From assembly GCF_012911015.1 (NCBI RefSeq), contig NZ_WVVV01000001.1, positions 1-64,000 of the forward strand: DNA of 64,000 bases, given 5' to 3'. The notes beneath the pieces are model-generated. The model saw nothing but the letters and a program-made list of their open reading frames with translations, was not told the DNA's origin and did no database searches. How positions within the stretch are numbered: position 1 is the first letter of the stretch; the number at the start of each line of letters is the position of its first letter. The DNA comes from Chelativorans sp. ZYF759. Lineage in GTDB: Bacteria > Pseudomonadota > Alphaproteobacteria > Rhizobiales > Rhizobiaceae. Positions 51,184 through 62,155 of the stretch are shown here, piece by piece. Made by a program: the position numbers and the translations under genes.

Positions 51184-52016
51184 GAACCACGTTCGACACG
51201 TCGGAAATGCAGGCTGTCACCGATCTCCTGCGCGAGGTCGCCGAAGCGCAGATCAGGCCGCGCTTCGGCATGCTGGCAACCCACGAGATCGCGCAGAAAT
51301 CCGCCGTCAACGATCTGGTGACCATTGCCGATCTGGAGACCGAGAAGGCGCTGGCGCAGCGGTTGCGGCAGCTTTTTCCGGGCTGTGCGATCATCGGCGA
51401 GGAAGCCGTTGCGACCGATGCCGCACTGCTCGACACGATCGAGGATGCCGAGCTTGCCTTCATCATCGATCCGGTGGACGGCACATGGAATTTCGCCCAT
51501 GGCGTGCCGATGTTCGCCACCATGGTGGCGGCCGTTCGGCGCGGCGAAACGATTGCCGCCTGGATCCATTACCCGATGAGCGATGACACCCTGGCGGCGG
51601 TGCGCGGCGGCGGTGCCTGGCGGGCCGATGCTTCCGGGCAGGCCACGCGCTGCAGCGTTTCGACCCGAACCACGACCGCAGACATGTCCGGTTTCATGGC
51701 GCTGCCCTTGTTCGAGCCCGCTCACCGGCAATCCCTGGCCCTGAGCCAGATGCGGCTTGGCGGCGTCACCAGCTATTTCTGCTCGGCCTATGAATACCGG
51801 ATGCTGGTGACGGGTGCCAAGGAGTTCGGCCTCAATGGCAGGCTGATGCCATGGGACCATGCGCCTGGACAATTGCTGCATGCGGAAGCCGGCGGCCATT
51901 CGGCCCTGTGCGATGGGCAGGCCTACCGTCCGGCCTTGCGGGAAGGCCCGTTTTTGCTTGCACCGGACCGGGACAGCTGGAACGCGCTCAACATGCTCCT
52001 CGCGCGGCCCAGTTAG
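51180..52016 (+). CDS. Inositol monophosphatase family protein
   Basis: Mg2+-dependent phosphatase of 278 residues. Metal motifs are GEEAV (about 73), IDPVDGTWNFAHGVP (about 95-109) and WDHAPGQLLHAEAGG (about 224-238), the full IMPase set. Family substrates include inositol phosphate, histidinol phosphate, PAP and fructose bisphosphate. The direct overlap with a GpdQ-like phosphodiesterase favours a phosphomonoester derived from a phospholipid head group or similar. The start ATG at 51180 is inside the upstream stop (ATGA). Confidence 0.88.
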   Translation: MRTTFDTSEMQAVTDLLREVAEAQIRPRFGMLATHEIAQKSAVNDLVTIADLETEKALAQRLRQLFPGCAIIGEEAVATDAALLDTIEDAELAFIIDPVDGTWNFAHGVPMFATMVAAVRRGETIAAWIHYPMSDDTLAAVRGGGAWRADASGQATRCSVSTRTTTADMSGFMALPLFEPAHRQSLALSQMRLGGVTSYFCSAYEYRMLVTGAKEFGLNGRLMPWDHAPGQLLHAEAGGHSALCDGQAYRPALREGPFLLAPDRDSWNALNMLLARPS

Positions 52017-52054
52017 GCAAGGCGGCAAGGGCCAAAAACCGAATGGTCCTGCAC

Positions 52055-52951
52055 TTACGGCACGATCAGCGTGCCGGCGCCGTGCTCGGTGAATATTTCC
52101 AGAAGCACGGCATGGGCCGTCTTGCCGTTCAGGATAACGACGCCCTCGACCCCGCGCTCGATGGCGTCGATGCAGGTCTCCACCTTGGGAATCATGCCAC
52201 CATGGATGGTGCCGTCGGCGATCAATGCCCTCGCCTGCGCCACCGTCAGTTCGTCAATGAGCTTGCCGTCCTTGTCCAGCACGCCCGGCACGTCGGTCAG
52301 GAACAGGAGCCGGGTCGCCGAAAGCGCGCCAGCAATGGCGCCTGCGAATGTGTCGGCGTTGATGTTGTAGGTGTGCCCGTCGCGGCCTGGCGCCACCGGC
52401 GCGATGACCGGAATCATCTCGGAGCGCGCCAGAAGGTCGAGAAGCGTCCGGTCCACCTCCACCGGCTCTCCCACGAAACCTAGATCGAGCACGCGCTCGA
52501 TGTTCGAGTCCGGATCGCGCACGGTCTTGTGGGCCTTTTCAGCAAAGACCATATTGCCGTCCTTGCCGCACAGGCCGATCGCCCATTCGCCCTCGGCATT
52601 GATGAGGGCCACGATCTCCTTGTTGATCGAGCCGGCCAGGACCATTTCCACGATCTCGACGGTCTTCTCGTCAGTGACCCGGAGGCCGCCCTCGAAGCGC
52701 GATTCGATGCCCATCTTCTTGAGCATCGCCGCGATCTGCGGTCCGCCCCCATGCACGACGATCGGGTTCACCCCCGACTGCTTCAGCAGCGCGATGTCGC
52801 GGGCGAATGCCCGGCCGAGCGCCGGATCGCCCATGGCATGACCGCCATATTTGATGACCACGGTCTTGTTCTCGTAGCGCTGCATGAAGGGCAGCGCCTC
52901 GGACAGAAGGCGAGCCTGCTCGGAAGGGTCGGAGAAATTGTCGGCGGTCAT
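52055..52951 (-). CDS. argB: Acetylglutamate kinase
   Basis: Second enzyme of arginine biosynthesis, phosphorylating N-acetyl-L-glutamate with ATP; 298 residues. Motifs include [19 protein letters not shown] (about 34-52), VHGGGPQI (about 66-73), [25 protein letters not shown] and the C-terminal [18 protein letters not shown]. The start ATG 52951 is chosen over 52960, because GGAG lies ten bases upstream of it but only one base from 52960. In many rhizobial genomes argB follows engB. Here it is far from engB and lies downstream of an amidase gene. Confidence 0.96.
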   Translation of the reverse strand: MTADNFSDPSEQARLLSEALPFMQRYENKTVVIKYGGHAMGDPALGRAFARDIALLKQSGVNPIVVHGGGPQIAAMLKKMGIESRFEGGLRVTDEKTVEIVEMVLAGSINKEIVALINAEGEWAIGLCGKDGNMVFAEKAHKTVRDPDSNIERVLDLGFVGEPVEVDRTLLDLLARSEMIPVIAPVAPGRDGHTYNINADTFAGAIAGALSATRLLFLTDVPGVLDKDGKLIDELTVAQARALIADGTIHGGMIPKVETCIDAIERGVEGVVILNGKTAHAVLLEIFTEHGAGTLIVP

Positions 52952-53021
52952 GAAAGGCATACTCCGGCGGATAGGCAGCGGGGTCTTAGCTGCAAACGCC
53001 CGCCATCGCAATTGCCGGGCT

Positions 53022-54521
53022 TCAGCCTTCGGGCAAGATCAGCGGCGCCCGGCGGTGAAGCCAGCCCGACTGCCGTTCCATCTGTGCCGCGAGCGAGAAC
53101 AACGTTTCCTCGTCGCCCGGGCGCCCCACCGCCTGTATGCCGAGCGGGAGCCCTTCCGCCGTTACATGGACCGGCAGCGCGATGGCGGGCTGGCCCGTCA
53201 CGTTCTGGATCGCCGGCCAGTGGGTGAACCAGAGCGACTTGTCCATCAGCTGCCCGAACAGCGCGTCGATGCGCAAGAGGCGCGTCAGGCGAAGACTATC
53301 GAGCGCCTTCTCCAGGAACTCGTCCGCGCCCCTGGCATCCATCGCGCCCACGGCCAGCGGCGGATGCGCGATGATCGGCATCAGCACGGCGTCATATTTC
53401 GCCGTGTGGGCGATCAGCGCACGCGAGGCCGCATGCAGCCGGTCCAGCGTGGCGTAGAGCTCGCCGGCGGGAATCAGATCGCCGAGACGGGCGAGCAGCC
53501 GGGTGGCTCTTTCCAGGTCGGGCAGCACGGCGTGACCGCTGCGGGCCGCCTCCGTGCGCAGCAATCCGGCGATCGACGCGGTAACGACGCGGCAGAAATC
53601 GGCCATGAAGGCGCGTCCGATCATCGGCAGGTCGATTTCCTCCACCAGATGTCCTGCTTCCCGCGCGAGATCGGCCGCGTGGTCTAGGGCAGCGTCCGTT
53701 TCGCTCGACACTTCGAGCCCAAGTGGCGAGCGTCGGAAAAGGCCGATGGAAAGCCCTGCGGGATCGCGAGCGGCAGCTTGCGAGAACGTGCCTTTCGGCG
53801 GGCGGGCGCCATAAGGGGCCAGCGCATCCGGTCCATGGCAGAGATCAAGCAGCAGCGCGCTGTCGCGCACCGATCTCGTCACGGCATGATCGACCACGAA
53901 ACCGAACCAGGTTTCGCTGGCGAGCGGCGTCGCCGGAACTCGCCCGCGCGAAACCTTCATGCCCACGAGACCTGTGGTGGCGGCTGGCACACGGATCGAT
54001 CCTCCGCCGTCCGAGGCGTGGGCGGCCGGCACGACACCGGCTGCAACCAGTGCCGCAGCGCCGCCGGAGGAACCGCCGGAAGTATGGTTGACGTCCCAAG
54101 GGCTACGCGTCGCGCCGAAGGCGGCCGACTCCGTCATCAGCTTGAGGCCGAACTCGGGCGTGGTGGACATGGCAATCGGGATCAGACCGGCGGCCACATA
54201 TCGCTCGGTAAGGACGGAATCGAAATCGGGTGTGAAGGGCGGGACGCGGCTGCCGTGGCGCGTGGGAACCCCCTTTACGGCCAGGCCCAGATCCTTGAGC
54301 GCGAAGGGCACGCCTGCCAGCGGCGCGTTACGGTCGACCTTGGTGGCCATGGCTCTCGCGCGTTCGAAAAGCGGCGTGGCGATCGCGTTGATTTCTGGAT
54401 TGACCTTTTCGGCACGTGCGATCGCCGCGTCGACCAGTTCACGCGGTTCGACTTCGCCGTCGCGCACCAGTTCGGCCAGACCGGTCGCGTCCTGCGACCA
54501 CAAGAGCTTTTCGATCGACAT
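53022..54521 (-). CDS. Amidase signature family protein
   Basis: Amidase of 499 residues, which hydrolyses a carboxamide. The catalytic Ser-cisSer-Lys triad is present: Lys in FALKDLG (about 74), cis-Ser in [12 protein letters not shown], and nucleophile Ser in [11 protein letters not shown]. It is similar to GatA-type proteins but no gatB or gatC is adjacent, so a role in tRNA amidation is unlikely. The start at 54521 ([15 protein letters not shown]) has GGAGGGG upstream. It lies between the groESL terminator and argB. The natural substrate is unknown. Confidence 0.88.
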   Translation of the reverse strand: MSIEKLLWSQDATGLAELVRDGEVEPRELVDAAIARAEKVNPEINAIATPLFERARAMATKVDRNAPLAGVPFALKDLGLAVKGVPTRHGSRVPPFTPDFDSVLTERYVAAGLIPIAMSTTPEFGLKLMTESAAFGATRSPWDVNHTSGGSSGGAAALVAAGVVPAAHASDGGGSIRVPAATTGLVGMKVSRGRVPATPLASETWFGFVVDHAVTRSVRDSALLLDLCHGPDALAPYGARPPKGTFSQAAARDPAGLSIGLFRRSPLGLEVSSETDAALDHAADLAREAGHLVEEIDLPMIGRAFMADFCRVVTASIAGLLRTEAARSGHAVLPDLERATRLLARLGDLIPAGELYATLDRLHAASRALIAHTAKYDAVLMPIIAHPPLAVGAMDARGADEFLEKALDSLRLTRLLRIDALFGQLMDKSLWFTHWPAIQNVTGQPAIALPVHVTAEGLPLGIQAVGRPGDEETLFSLAAQMERQSGWLHRRAPLILPEG

Positions 54522-54582
54522 CGTCCCCTCCGGTTTTGCGGCGACCTTGGCGCGAATGCCTCCGGCGGGCAAGCCGCGCACG

Positions 54583-54612
54583 AAAAAGCCCCGCCGGATG
54601 AACCGGCGGGGC
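54583..54612 (-). terminator. Intrinsic terminator of groESL
   Basis: GCCCCGCCGG at 54588-54597 pairs perfectly with CCGGCGGGGC at 54603-54612 around an ATGAA loop. On the minus strand the stem is followed by a run of five T (AAAAA at 54583-54587 on the plus strand). It lies 28 bases past the groEL stop. It is a textbook terminator for the groESL transcript. Confidence 0.9.
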
Positions 54613-54640
54613 CTTTGATGTTTGGGATCGGAGGCTGGAC

Positions 54641-56651
<2,011 letters not shown>

Positions 56652-56714
56652 GTCTGTCTATCCTTGAATCGGATGAAAATATCTGGTCCGCCCGGCCAGG
56701 CCGGAAGCGGGCTA

Positions 56715-56741
56715 TTAGCACTCACTCATGGGGAGTGCTAA
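56715..56741. promoter_or_regulatory. CIRCE element (HrcA operator) of groESL
   Basis: TTAGCACTC (56715-56723) and GAGTGCTAA (56733-56741) form the perfect CIRCE inverted repeat with the standard 9-base spacer. It lies ten bases downstream of the predicted -10 element, over the probable transcription start. HrcA repressor binds CIRCE and is released by heat (established). hrcA is not in this window. Confidence 0.95.
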
Positions 56742-56750
56742 TGCGCTGTG

Positions 56751-56779
56751 GAGATAGTGGCTCGCGGCTGGGCTGTCAA
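56751..56779 (-). promoter_or_regulatory. Promoter of groESL
   Basis: Read on the minus strand, TTGACA (56774-56779) and TATCTC (56751-56756) are separated by exactly 17 bases. The context CTTGACA with CACTATCT also fits rhizobial RpoH-type promoters. The CIRCE element lies just downstream. This suggests dual control by RpoH and HrcA (the RpoH part is inferred). Confidence 0.8.
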
Positions 56780-56873
56780 GAAAAAGGGAAGACGCGCGTG
56801 CCGGGATCGCGCGGCCGCGACCGGAGAAAGACCTCCTCCGGTCGTTTGCCTGCGGGATGGCTACGCGCCTCTT

Positions 56874-58787
56874 CTAGCCAACGATGCGCAAATTGGAAAG
56901 TTCGTCAGCGATCTCGCGGAACTTGTCGGCCAGATTGCTGCCATTCGCATTCCAGAAAAGCTTGGCCGCTTTGGTGGGATCGTTGGGGTCACGGCGGAAC
57001 CGCGAGTCGGATGCGCATCGGGTCATGGCGTTGATCGCCTCACGCTCGTCGGCCACGCTGGAGCTGAGGTCGAGCGCCACCGTCATGACGATGATGCCCG
57101 CCGCCTTCGCTGCCTCGCAGACGCTGTCGAGATGCTGGTTCATGGCGGTCGTGAAATTGGCGTTGGTGTGCGTGGTGGCAGTCACTGTCGTGTTCTGGAA
57201 CAGCCGCGTGCGGTTGGCGCCGGGTGCGTTGACGCCGGTGTAGCCCTTGTTGGAGTAAATGGACCGGTTGTTGGCCAGGTCGTTGTAGCCGAGCGAATTG
57301 GGTGTGTAGTAGGTATTGAACCCGTCGGTCAGCACGATGAGCACCTTGTCGTTGCCGCGCTCATGCTCCGGCCGCCCCTGGGTGAAAGGCGCCGCACTGT
57401 TCAACGTGCGCCACCCCCACGCGGTGCCTTCCGGAATGTCGGTCGCGCCAAGGGCCCGCATGTCGGTGATCGCCTTCTTCACCGTGTTGACGCCAGCCGT
57501 TGTCGAGACATCCGTCAGGGGCAGTATGGGCGTGGTCGTGCACATGGCGTTCGGCCCCTTGTCGGTTCCCATGAAGTCGGAACCCAAGGGCGCGGCTTGG
57601 AAATATTTGGGCATGAACCGCTGACGCTGGGCGTCGGTGCCGCTCGTCATGTCCTTCCACCAGTTGCCCATCGCGTCGCGCCGCCAGCTATCTTCGTTAT
57701 CGGTCTCGTCGGGCGCAAACATCGGCACGAACAGCGAAGACGGATGCTGGCTGCTGGGCGCCGTCACGTCATAGGCCAACGTCCCGGGGCGGGTTTCGAC
57801 ACATCCTGCCCAACTGGTGGCAGGTCCCAGAACGGGAACCTGCTCTGTCGTGGTAACCCAGCCGTTGGTGCGGCATATGTTCGTGCCCCACCAGTATTGT
57901 GTGCATCCCCACACTTGGGTCTGCTGGGTTTGCGTGCCGGTGACGCGCTTGATTTCGTCAAACATAGAGAAGCGCGTGACGATCTGGTTTACCTCTGTTC
58001 CCCACCCGGTGCCGCGCTTGCGAAAGACATCGCCATCCTTCTCGACACGCCGGTTGGTGTCATGAGCGCCCATCGTGGACCAGTCGAAATTCTCGTGGTG
58101 AATGGGTGACCGTCCCTGCGTGTCCATCCAGGACGCGCTGGCATTCTGGGCACCGACATTGACCGTGCCGGAGAAGGGAACGACGGAGAAGCGCACCGGC
58201 TCGGCAACCTGCTTCATCTGCTGCGCTCTCTGCGCGATCGTCGTGACGAGTTCGGTCGCTGCTTCCTTCAGCAGGTCCATCCGCTTGCGGCCGGAACCGG
58301 TCCCGACAAAATCCATCGAGCCGGAATTGTCCAGCACAAGGGCGACCTCGAGCGTGTTCTGGAGACGTATCTCGGAATGCGCACTGAAAGTCAGGCTCTC
58401 GGCGCTGTCGGCGGTTCCCATGATGAAGGAAGGGAGGAAGAAGGGATCGTACCGGAGATCGGCATCAAGTTTCAGCGTTTCGCGCCCTGCCTGCTGGGAG
58501 GGCAATTGAACCCGCAGCGTCACTTTGGACGCCTCGACGCTGCGCAGGTTGGCGGCGAAGAATTGCTGCGCATAGGCAAGGGCTTCGGCCTCGCTGGCAC
58601 CTTCGAGAATCCGTCGCGCCGTGGCAATGCCGGCTGCGTCGAGCGCATGGAGCGTCACCTGCCGTTGCCGCGACATTTCCGTATAGTCCACGCCCAGGGC
58701 AAGAGCGCCAAGAAGCGGCACCATCAGCAGAGCCGTCATCATCGCGTAGTTGCCGCGCGTGTCCCTGAGAAAGCGTAAGAAGGTCAT
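56874..58787 (-). CDS. TadG-like pilus assembly protein with von Willebrand A domain
   Basis: Envelope protein of 637 residues. The N-terminus matches TadE/TadG proteins: RDTRGNYAMMTALLMVPLLGALALGVDYTEMSRQRQ, a single anchor helix (about 14-34) with the TadG consensus. A vWA domain follows, with the MIDAS motif DNSGS at 153-157. A long insertion rich in Trp, Thr and Asn (about 260-400) precedes the second half of the vWA fold (KVLIVLTDGFNTYY). Start chosen at 58787 (MTFLRFLRD) with GAGG upstream. No other tad or flp gene is adjacent. TadG proteins help assemble Flp pili, but lone copies may have other roles. Confidence 0.85.
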   Translation of the reverse strand: MTFLRFLRDTRGNYAMMTALLMVPLLGALALGVDYTEMSRQRQVTLHALDAAGIATARRILEGASEAEALAYAQQFFAANLRSVEASKVTLRVQLPSQQAGRETLKLDADLRYDPFFLPSFIMGTADSAESLTFSAHSEIRLQNTLEVALVLDNSGSMDFVGTGSGRKRMDLLKEAATELVTTIAQRAQQMKQVAEPVRFSVVPFSGTVNVGAQNASASWMDTQGRSPIHHENFDWSTMGAHDTNRRVEKDGDVFRKRGTGWGTEVNQIVTRFSMFDEIKRVTGTQTQQTQVWGCTQYWWGTNICRTNGWVTTTEQVPVLGPATSWAGCVETRPGTLAYDVTAPSSQHPSSLFVPMFAPDETDNEDSWRRDAMGNWWKDMTSGTDAQRQRFMPKYFQAAPLGSDFMGTDKGPNAMCTTTPILPLTDVSTTAGVNTVKKAITDMRALGATDIPEGTAWGWRTLNSAAPFTQGRPEHERGNDKVLIVLTDGFNTYYTPNSLGYNDLANNRSIYSNKGYTGVNAPGANRTRLFQNTTVTATTHTNANFTTAMNQHLDSVCEAAKAAGIIVMTVALDLSSSVADEREAINAMTRCASDSRFRRDPNDPTKAAKLFWNANGSNLADKFREIADELSNLRIVG

Positions 58788-58913
58788 TTCCTCAACCCAG
58801 CACCCAAATATATCAGGCCATCCTGCCAGAGCGAGATTAAGGATTGCTTCGCGCGACCCGGAGAATCGGCGAGACTTCGTCAACGACTGCTTAGCCGGCT
58901 GGACGCCCAGGCG

Positions 58914-60050
58914 TCACCCCAAAGTCGGTCTGCCTCCCTCCTGGCCATGGGCCAGATGCGGGTCACCGCGACTCATGCGCCGTGGCGGCGAGAACCAGTC
59001 GCCCGCCATCAGATCGACACCGAGATCGATGAGGCGCAATGCGGTTTCCTCCGCCCTGACGCCCAATGCGATGATCGGTGGACAGGCCCCCGGCCAGATG
59101 CGCGCCCACAGGTCATCGAGAGTGCCAATATCCATCGTGTCGGCGAGAGCGATCAGGACCTGCGCTTCGACATTTACATATTGGAGCGGGGGCAGGCCGT
59201 TATCGGCATGGATCGTGCTGCCATCCGAGTCCAGCGCCAATGCCATGCCGGCATCGGAGAGCGCGCGCGCTGCCCGCGCCAGATCCGGGTGGCGCGCGGC
59301 CGTCCCCGGCAGCGAAAGGACCATCGATCGCGCAATTCCCGGATGGAGATCCACGAGCGCGCAGATGTCGGCAACAGCTTCCTCATGGCGCAGGACATCC
59401 GGCGAGAGCGACAGATGCAACCTCATGCGCTCGCTCACGCTGCCCATGCGTCGCCGCGCTGTGTCCACCGCCACGAGAAACATCGACATGTCGAAATCGA
59501 CGGGATCGAGTGCGCCGCCGATAGCGATCCGCTTGAGGTGCACTTGTCCGAGGTCAGGCAGATCGACCCTGGTCAGGATATCGAATGCGACGGACTGACC
59601 GCGCGAGACCGATACGATCGGCTGGAGACTTATCTCCATCCGATCCTCGGCGATCATGACGGCAAGTTTTCTGGCTACGGCCTCCTGGTCCTCGGGGCCA
59701 AGGGCTCCGCGGTCCGGAAGAGCAAGACTGGTTTCGGCCTCGGGTCGGACAGCCGATAGAGCTTCCACCGCCGAACGATCGGGTTCGCCCGGTTCCCTCA
59801 AGCTGATCGCGGGGGGCGGCGAAGCGACAGGGTCCGGCATTCGGTGGGCAGGGTATGCCTGCGATTGGATTTCGCTTTCTGCAGACCTGCGCGGCGCGCG
59901 CATGATCGTATCGATGGATCGGGCCAGATTGGCGTGATGGCGCTCCAGAGACGCAATGCGCCTGTCGCTCCGCCACACATGCAGCAGAAACAGAGCTGCC
60001 AGCCCGGCCAACAGGAGCAGGGCTGGCCCGCTTGCCGAGAAATCTAGCAT
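58914..60050 (-). CDS. Degenerate EAL-domain membrane protein
   Basis: Protein of 378 residues. A single N-terminal helix (about 8-25) is followed by a short coiled region, a Pro-rich linker, and an EAL-like domain (about 125-370). The domain fold is recognisable (ISLQPIVSVSRGQSVAFDILTRV), but catalytic residues are lost: E-A-L reads D-I-L (157-159), the Asn of the next block reads HLSLS (212-216), and DDFG reads DSDG (274-277). It is therefore very unlikely to cleave cyclic di-GMP and may bind it or act through partners. The start at 60050 gives the most compact membrane anchor. It is divergent from the HAD-ribF operon. Confidence 0.82.
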   Translation of the reverse strand: MLDFSASGPALLLLAGLAALFLLHVWRSDRRIASLERHHANLARSIDTIMRAPRRSAESEIQSQAYPAHRMPDPVASPPPAISLREPGEPDRSAVEALSAVRPEAETSLALPDRGALGPEDQEAVARKLAVMIAEDRMEISLQPIVSVSRGQSVAFDILTRVDLPDLGQVHLKRIAIGGALDPVDFDMSMFLVAVDTARRRMGSVSERMRLHLSLSPDVLRHEEAVADICALVDLHPGIARSMVLSLPGTAARHPDLARAARALSDAGMALALDSDGSTIHADNGLPPLQYVNVEAQVLIALADTMDIGTLDDLWARIWPGACPPIIALGVRAEETALRLIDLGVDLMAGDWFSPPRRMSRGDPHLAHGQEGGRPTLG

Positions 60051-60256
60051 GGCGCGGCTGGCCCCCGGCCGCGCACGCAGACAATCCCCATAGGTCCGTT
60101 CCCGTCCCTTTCCACAAGCGCAGCAGCGCTCACATCGCTCAGCCAGACATTCTAGCGGACGAGGGTTAACTGAAACCTCGTGACAGCCCGAACGGCTTCG
60201 GTTAATTCCGGTCGCCGCCCCGAAGATGAAGTTCCCAGGTCGAAAGCAGAGGCCCA

Positions 60257-61108
60257 ATGTCCCGAATGATCGATACGCTCGACGAGATCGCCGACGCCTA
60301 CTCCGTCATTCTGAGCGATGTCTGGGGCGTGCTTCACAACGGGATCGCCGCGTCACCCGAAGCCGTCGCTGCCCTGGTGCGTCAGCGCGAACAGGGCAAG
60401 ACCGTCATCCTCATCACCAATGCGCCCCGGCCCCACCCTTCGGTCATTGCCCAGTTGCAGTCTCTGGGCGTCGACGACGAAGCCTGGGACAGTGTGATCA
60501 CCTCGGGCGACGTCACCCGCAGGCTCATCGAGGAAGGTCCCCGGAAGATCTACCACATCGGCCCGGATCGCGATCTCATCATCTATGATGGCCTCGACGT
60601 GGAGATGGTGGACTATCCGGAGGCCGGCGCCATTGTATGTACCGGTCCGTTCAATGACGACGTGGAGACCCCGGACGATTATGCGGAACTCCTCCCCCTC
60701 CTGCGCGGCCGCAACCTGCCCTTCATCTGCGCCAATCCGGATATCGTGGTGGAGCGCGGAGACCGCCTGATCTGGTGCGCGGGCGCCCTGGCACGAGACT
60801 ATGCACGGCTCGGCGGTCGCACCTTGATCGCCGGCAAGCCGCATCGCCCGATCTATGAGGCAGCCCTTGCTGCGGCAGCCGAAATCACGGGCAAAGAAGT
60901 GCCCTTGGACAAGGTCCTCGCGATCGGCGACGGCGTGCTGACGGACGTCAAGGGCGCCGTCGACAATGGCTTCGATCTCCTCTACGTGACGACCGGCATT
61001 CATGCGCACGAATATGCCGGGGAAAGCGGACCCGATCCTGAAAAGCTCACCGCCTTTCTCGAATCTCACGGTTACCGGCCACTGGCCTCCATACCGAGGT
61101 TGAAGTGA
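60257..61108 (+). CDS. HAD-superfamily hydrolase, TIGR01459 type
   Basis: HAD phosphatase of 283 residues, class IIA. Motif I is ILSDVWGVLHNG (about 18-29), in which the first Asp nucleophile is kept and the second reads W as usual for the subfamily. Motif II is ILITNAPRP, motif III includes the Lys of AGKPHRPIYE, and motif IV is AIGDGVLTDVKGA. The start has AGAGG four bases upstream. Its stop overlaps the ribF start (GTGA). A link with flavin metabolism, for example FMN or a related phosphate, is suggested by the coupling but is not proven. Confidence 0.9.
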   Translation: MSRMIDTLDEIADAYSVILSDVWGVLHNGIAASPEAVAALVRQREQGKTVILITNAPRPHPSVIAQLQSLGVDDEAWDSVITSGDVTRRLIEEGPRKIYHIGPDRDLIIYDGLDVEMVDYPEAGAIVCTGPFNDDVETPDDYAELLPLLRGRNLPFICANPDIVVERGDRLIWCAGALARDYARLGGRTLIAGKPHRPIYEAALAAAAEITGKEVPLDKVLAIGDGVLTDVKGAVDNGFDLLYVTTGIHAHEYAGESGPDPEKLTAFLESHGYRPLASIPRLK

Positions 61109-62109
61109 GTTCAGGACGAACTCCTTTCGTGCGGCTGAGTGCCGGCGAGGCCCTGCCAGAGAGCCTTCGCGGCGCGGTGGCGGCAATAGGCAATTTCGAC
61201 GGTGTCCATCGCGGGCACCAGGCGGTTCTGTCCCATGCTCTTGCAGATGCCGACGCCGCGGGCCTGCCCGTCCTGGCCCTGACCTTCGAGCCTCATCCGC
61301 GGGCATTCTTCAATCCCGCCACACCTCTGTTCCGCCTGACACCGGCCGCCATGAAGGCCAGGCTGCTGGAACTGATGGGTTTCGATGGCGTGGTGGAACT
61401 TGCCTTCACGCGCGATTTCGCGGAGCGCTCGGCCGAAGCCTTCGTGTCGGACGTGTTGGTCGGGGAACTCGGAATCTCGGTGGCCGTTACCGGCTTCGAT
61501 TTCCATTTCGGCCATAACCGCCAGGGCGATCCGGCCTTTCTCGCAGACGCGGGCAGGCGCCACGGTTTCGATGTCCGGCTGGTCGATGCCTTCTGCGACG
61601 AAGGCGCGGAGATCATTTCGTCGAGCAGGATCAGGCCTCTCCTCCAGGAAGGCGACGTCGCCGGAGCGGCCGGGCTGCTCGGCTATCGCTTCACGGTCGA
61701 GGCTGAAGTGATCGACGGCCAGAAGCTCGGACGCACGCTCGGCTATCCCACCGCAAACATGACGCTGCCGAGCGAAACTGCGCTGGCGCACGGCATCTAC
61801 GCGGTTCGGTTCCGGCGCGCCGATGGCTCGCTTTATGACGGGGTGGCAAGTTTTGGCCGGAGACCGACCGTCACCGCGGATGGCGCTCCTCTGTTGGAGA
61901 CGTTCCTCTTCGATTTCGAAGGCGATCTCTACGGAGAAACCTGCGACGTCTCGTTCTTCGGTTTCCTGCGGGGCGAGGAGAAATTCGACGGGCTGGAGGC
62001 GCTGGTCGCCCAGATGGACCGCGATGCGGCAGAGGCGCGCGCGGCGCTGGCGCGGGTGCGGCCCCTGTCCGAACTCGATCTCGCGCTGTCATTTTCCTCG
62101 GAACGCTGA
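61105..62109 (+). CDS. ribF: Bifunctional riboflavin kinase / FAD synthetase
   Basis: Enzyme of 334 residues making FMN and FAD from riboflavin. The N-terminal FAD synthetase domain has AAIGNFDGVHRGHQAVL (about 25-41) and the ISSSRIR motif (about 172-178). The C-terminal riboflavin kinase domain has GRTLGYPTANM (about 211-221) and the segment around ETFLFDFEGDLYGE. The start codon is GTG at 61105, overlapping the HAD stop by four bases, so translation is coupled. Confidence 0.96.
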   Translation: MSSGRTPFVRLSAGEALPESLRGAVAAIGNFDGVHRGHQAVLSHALADADAAGLPVLALTFEPHPRAFFNPATPLFRLTPAAMKARLLELMGFDGVVELAFTRDFAERSAEAFVSDVLVGELGISVAVTGFDFHFGHNRQGDPAFLADAGRRHGFDVRLVDAFCDEGAEIISSSRIRPLLQEGDVAGAAGLLGYRFTVEAEVIDGQKLGRTLGYPTANMTLPSETALAHGIYAVRFRRADGSLYDGVASFGRRPTVTADGAPLLETFLFDFEGDLYGETCDVSFFGFLRGEEKFDGLEALVAQMDRDAAEARAALARVRPLSELDLALSFSSER

Positions 62110-62155
62110 TCCGAGAGCGCTTGAAAACGTAATTCATTCAAACTTTACGGGAAGC

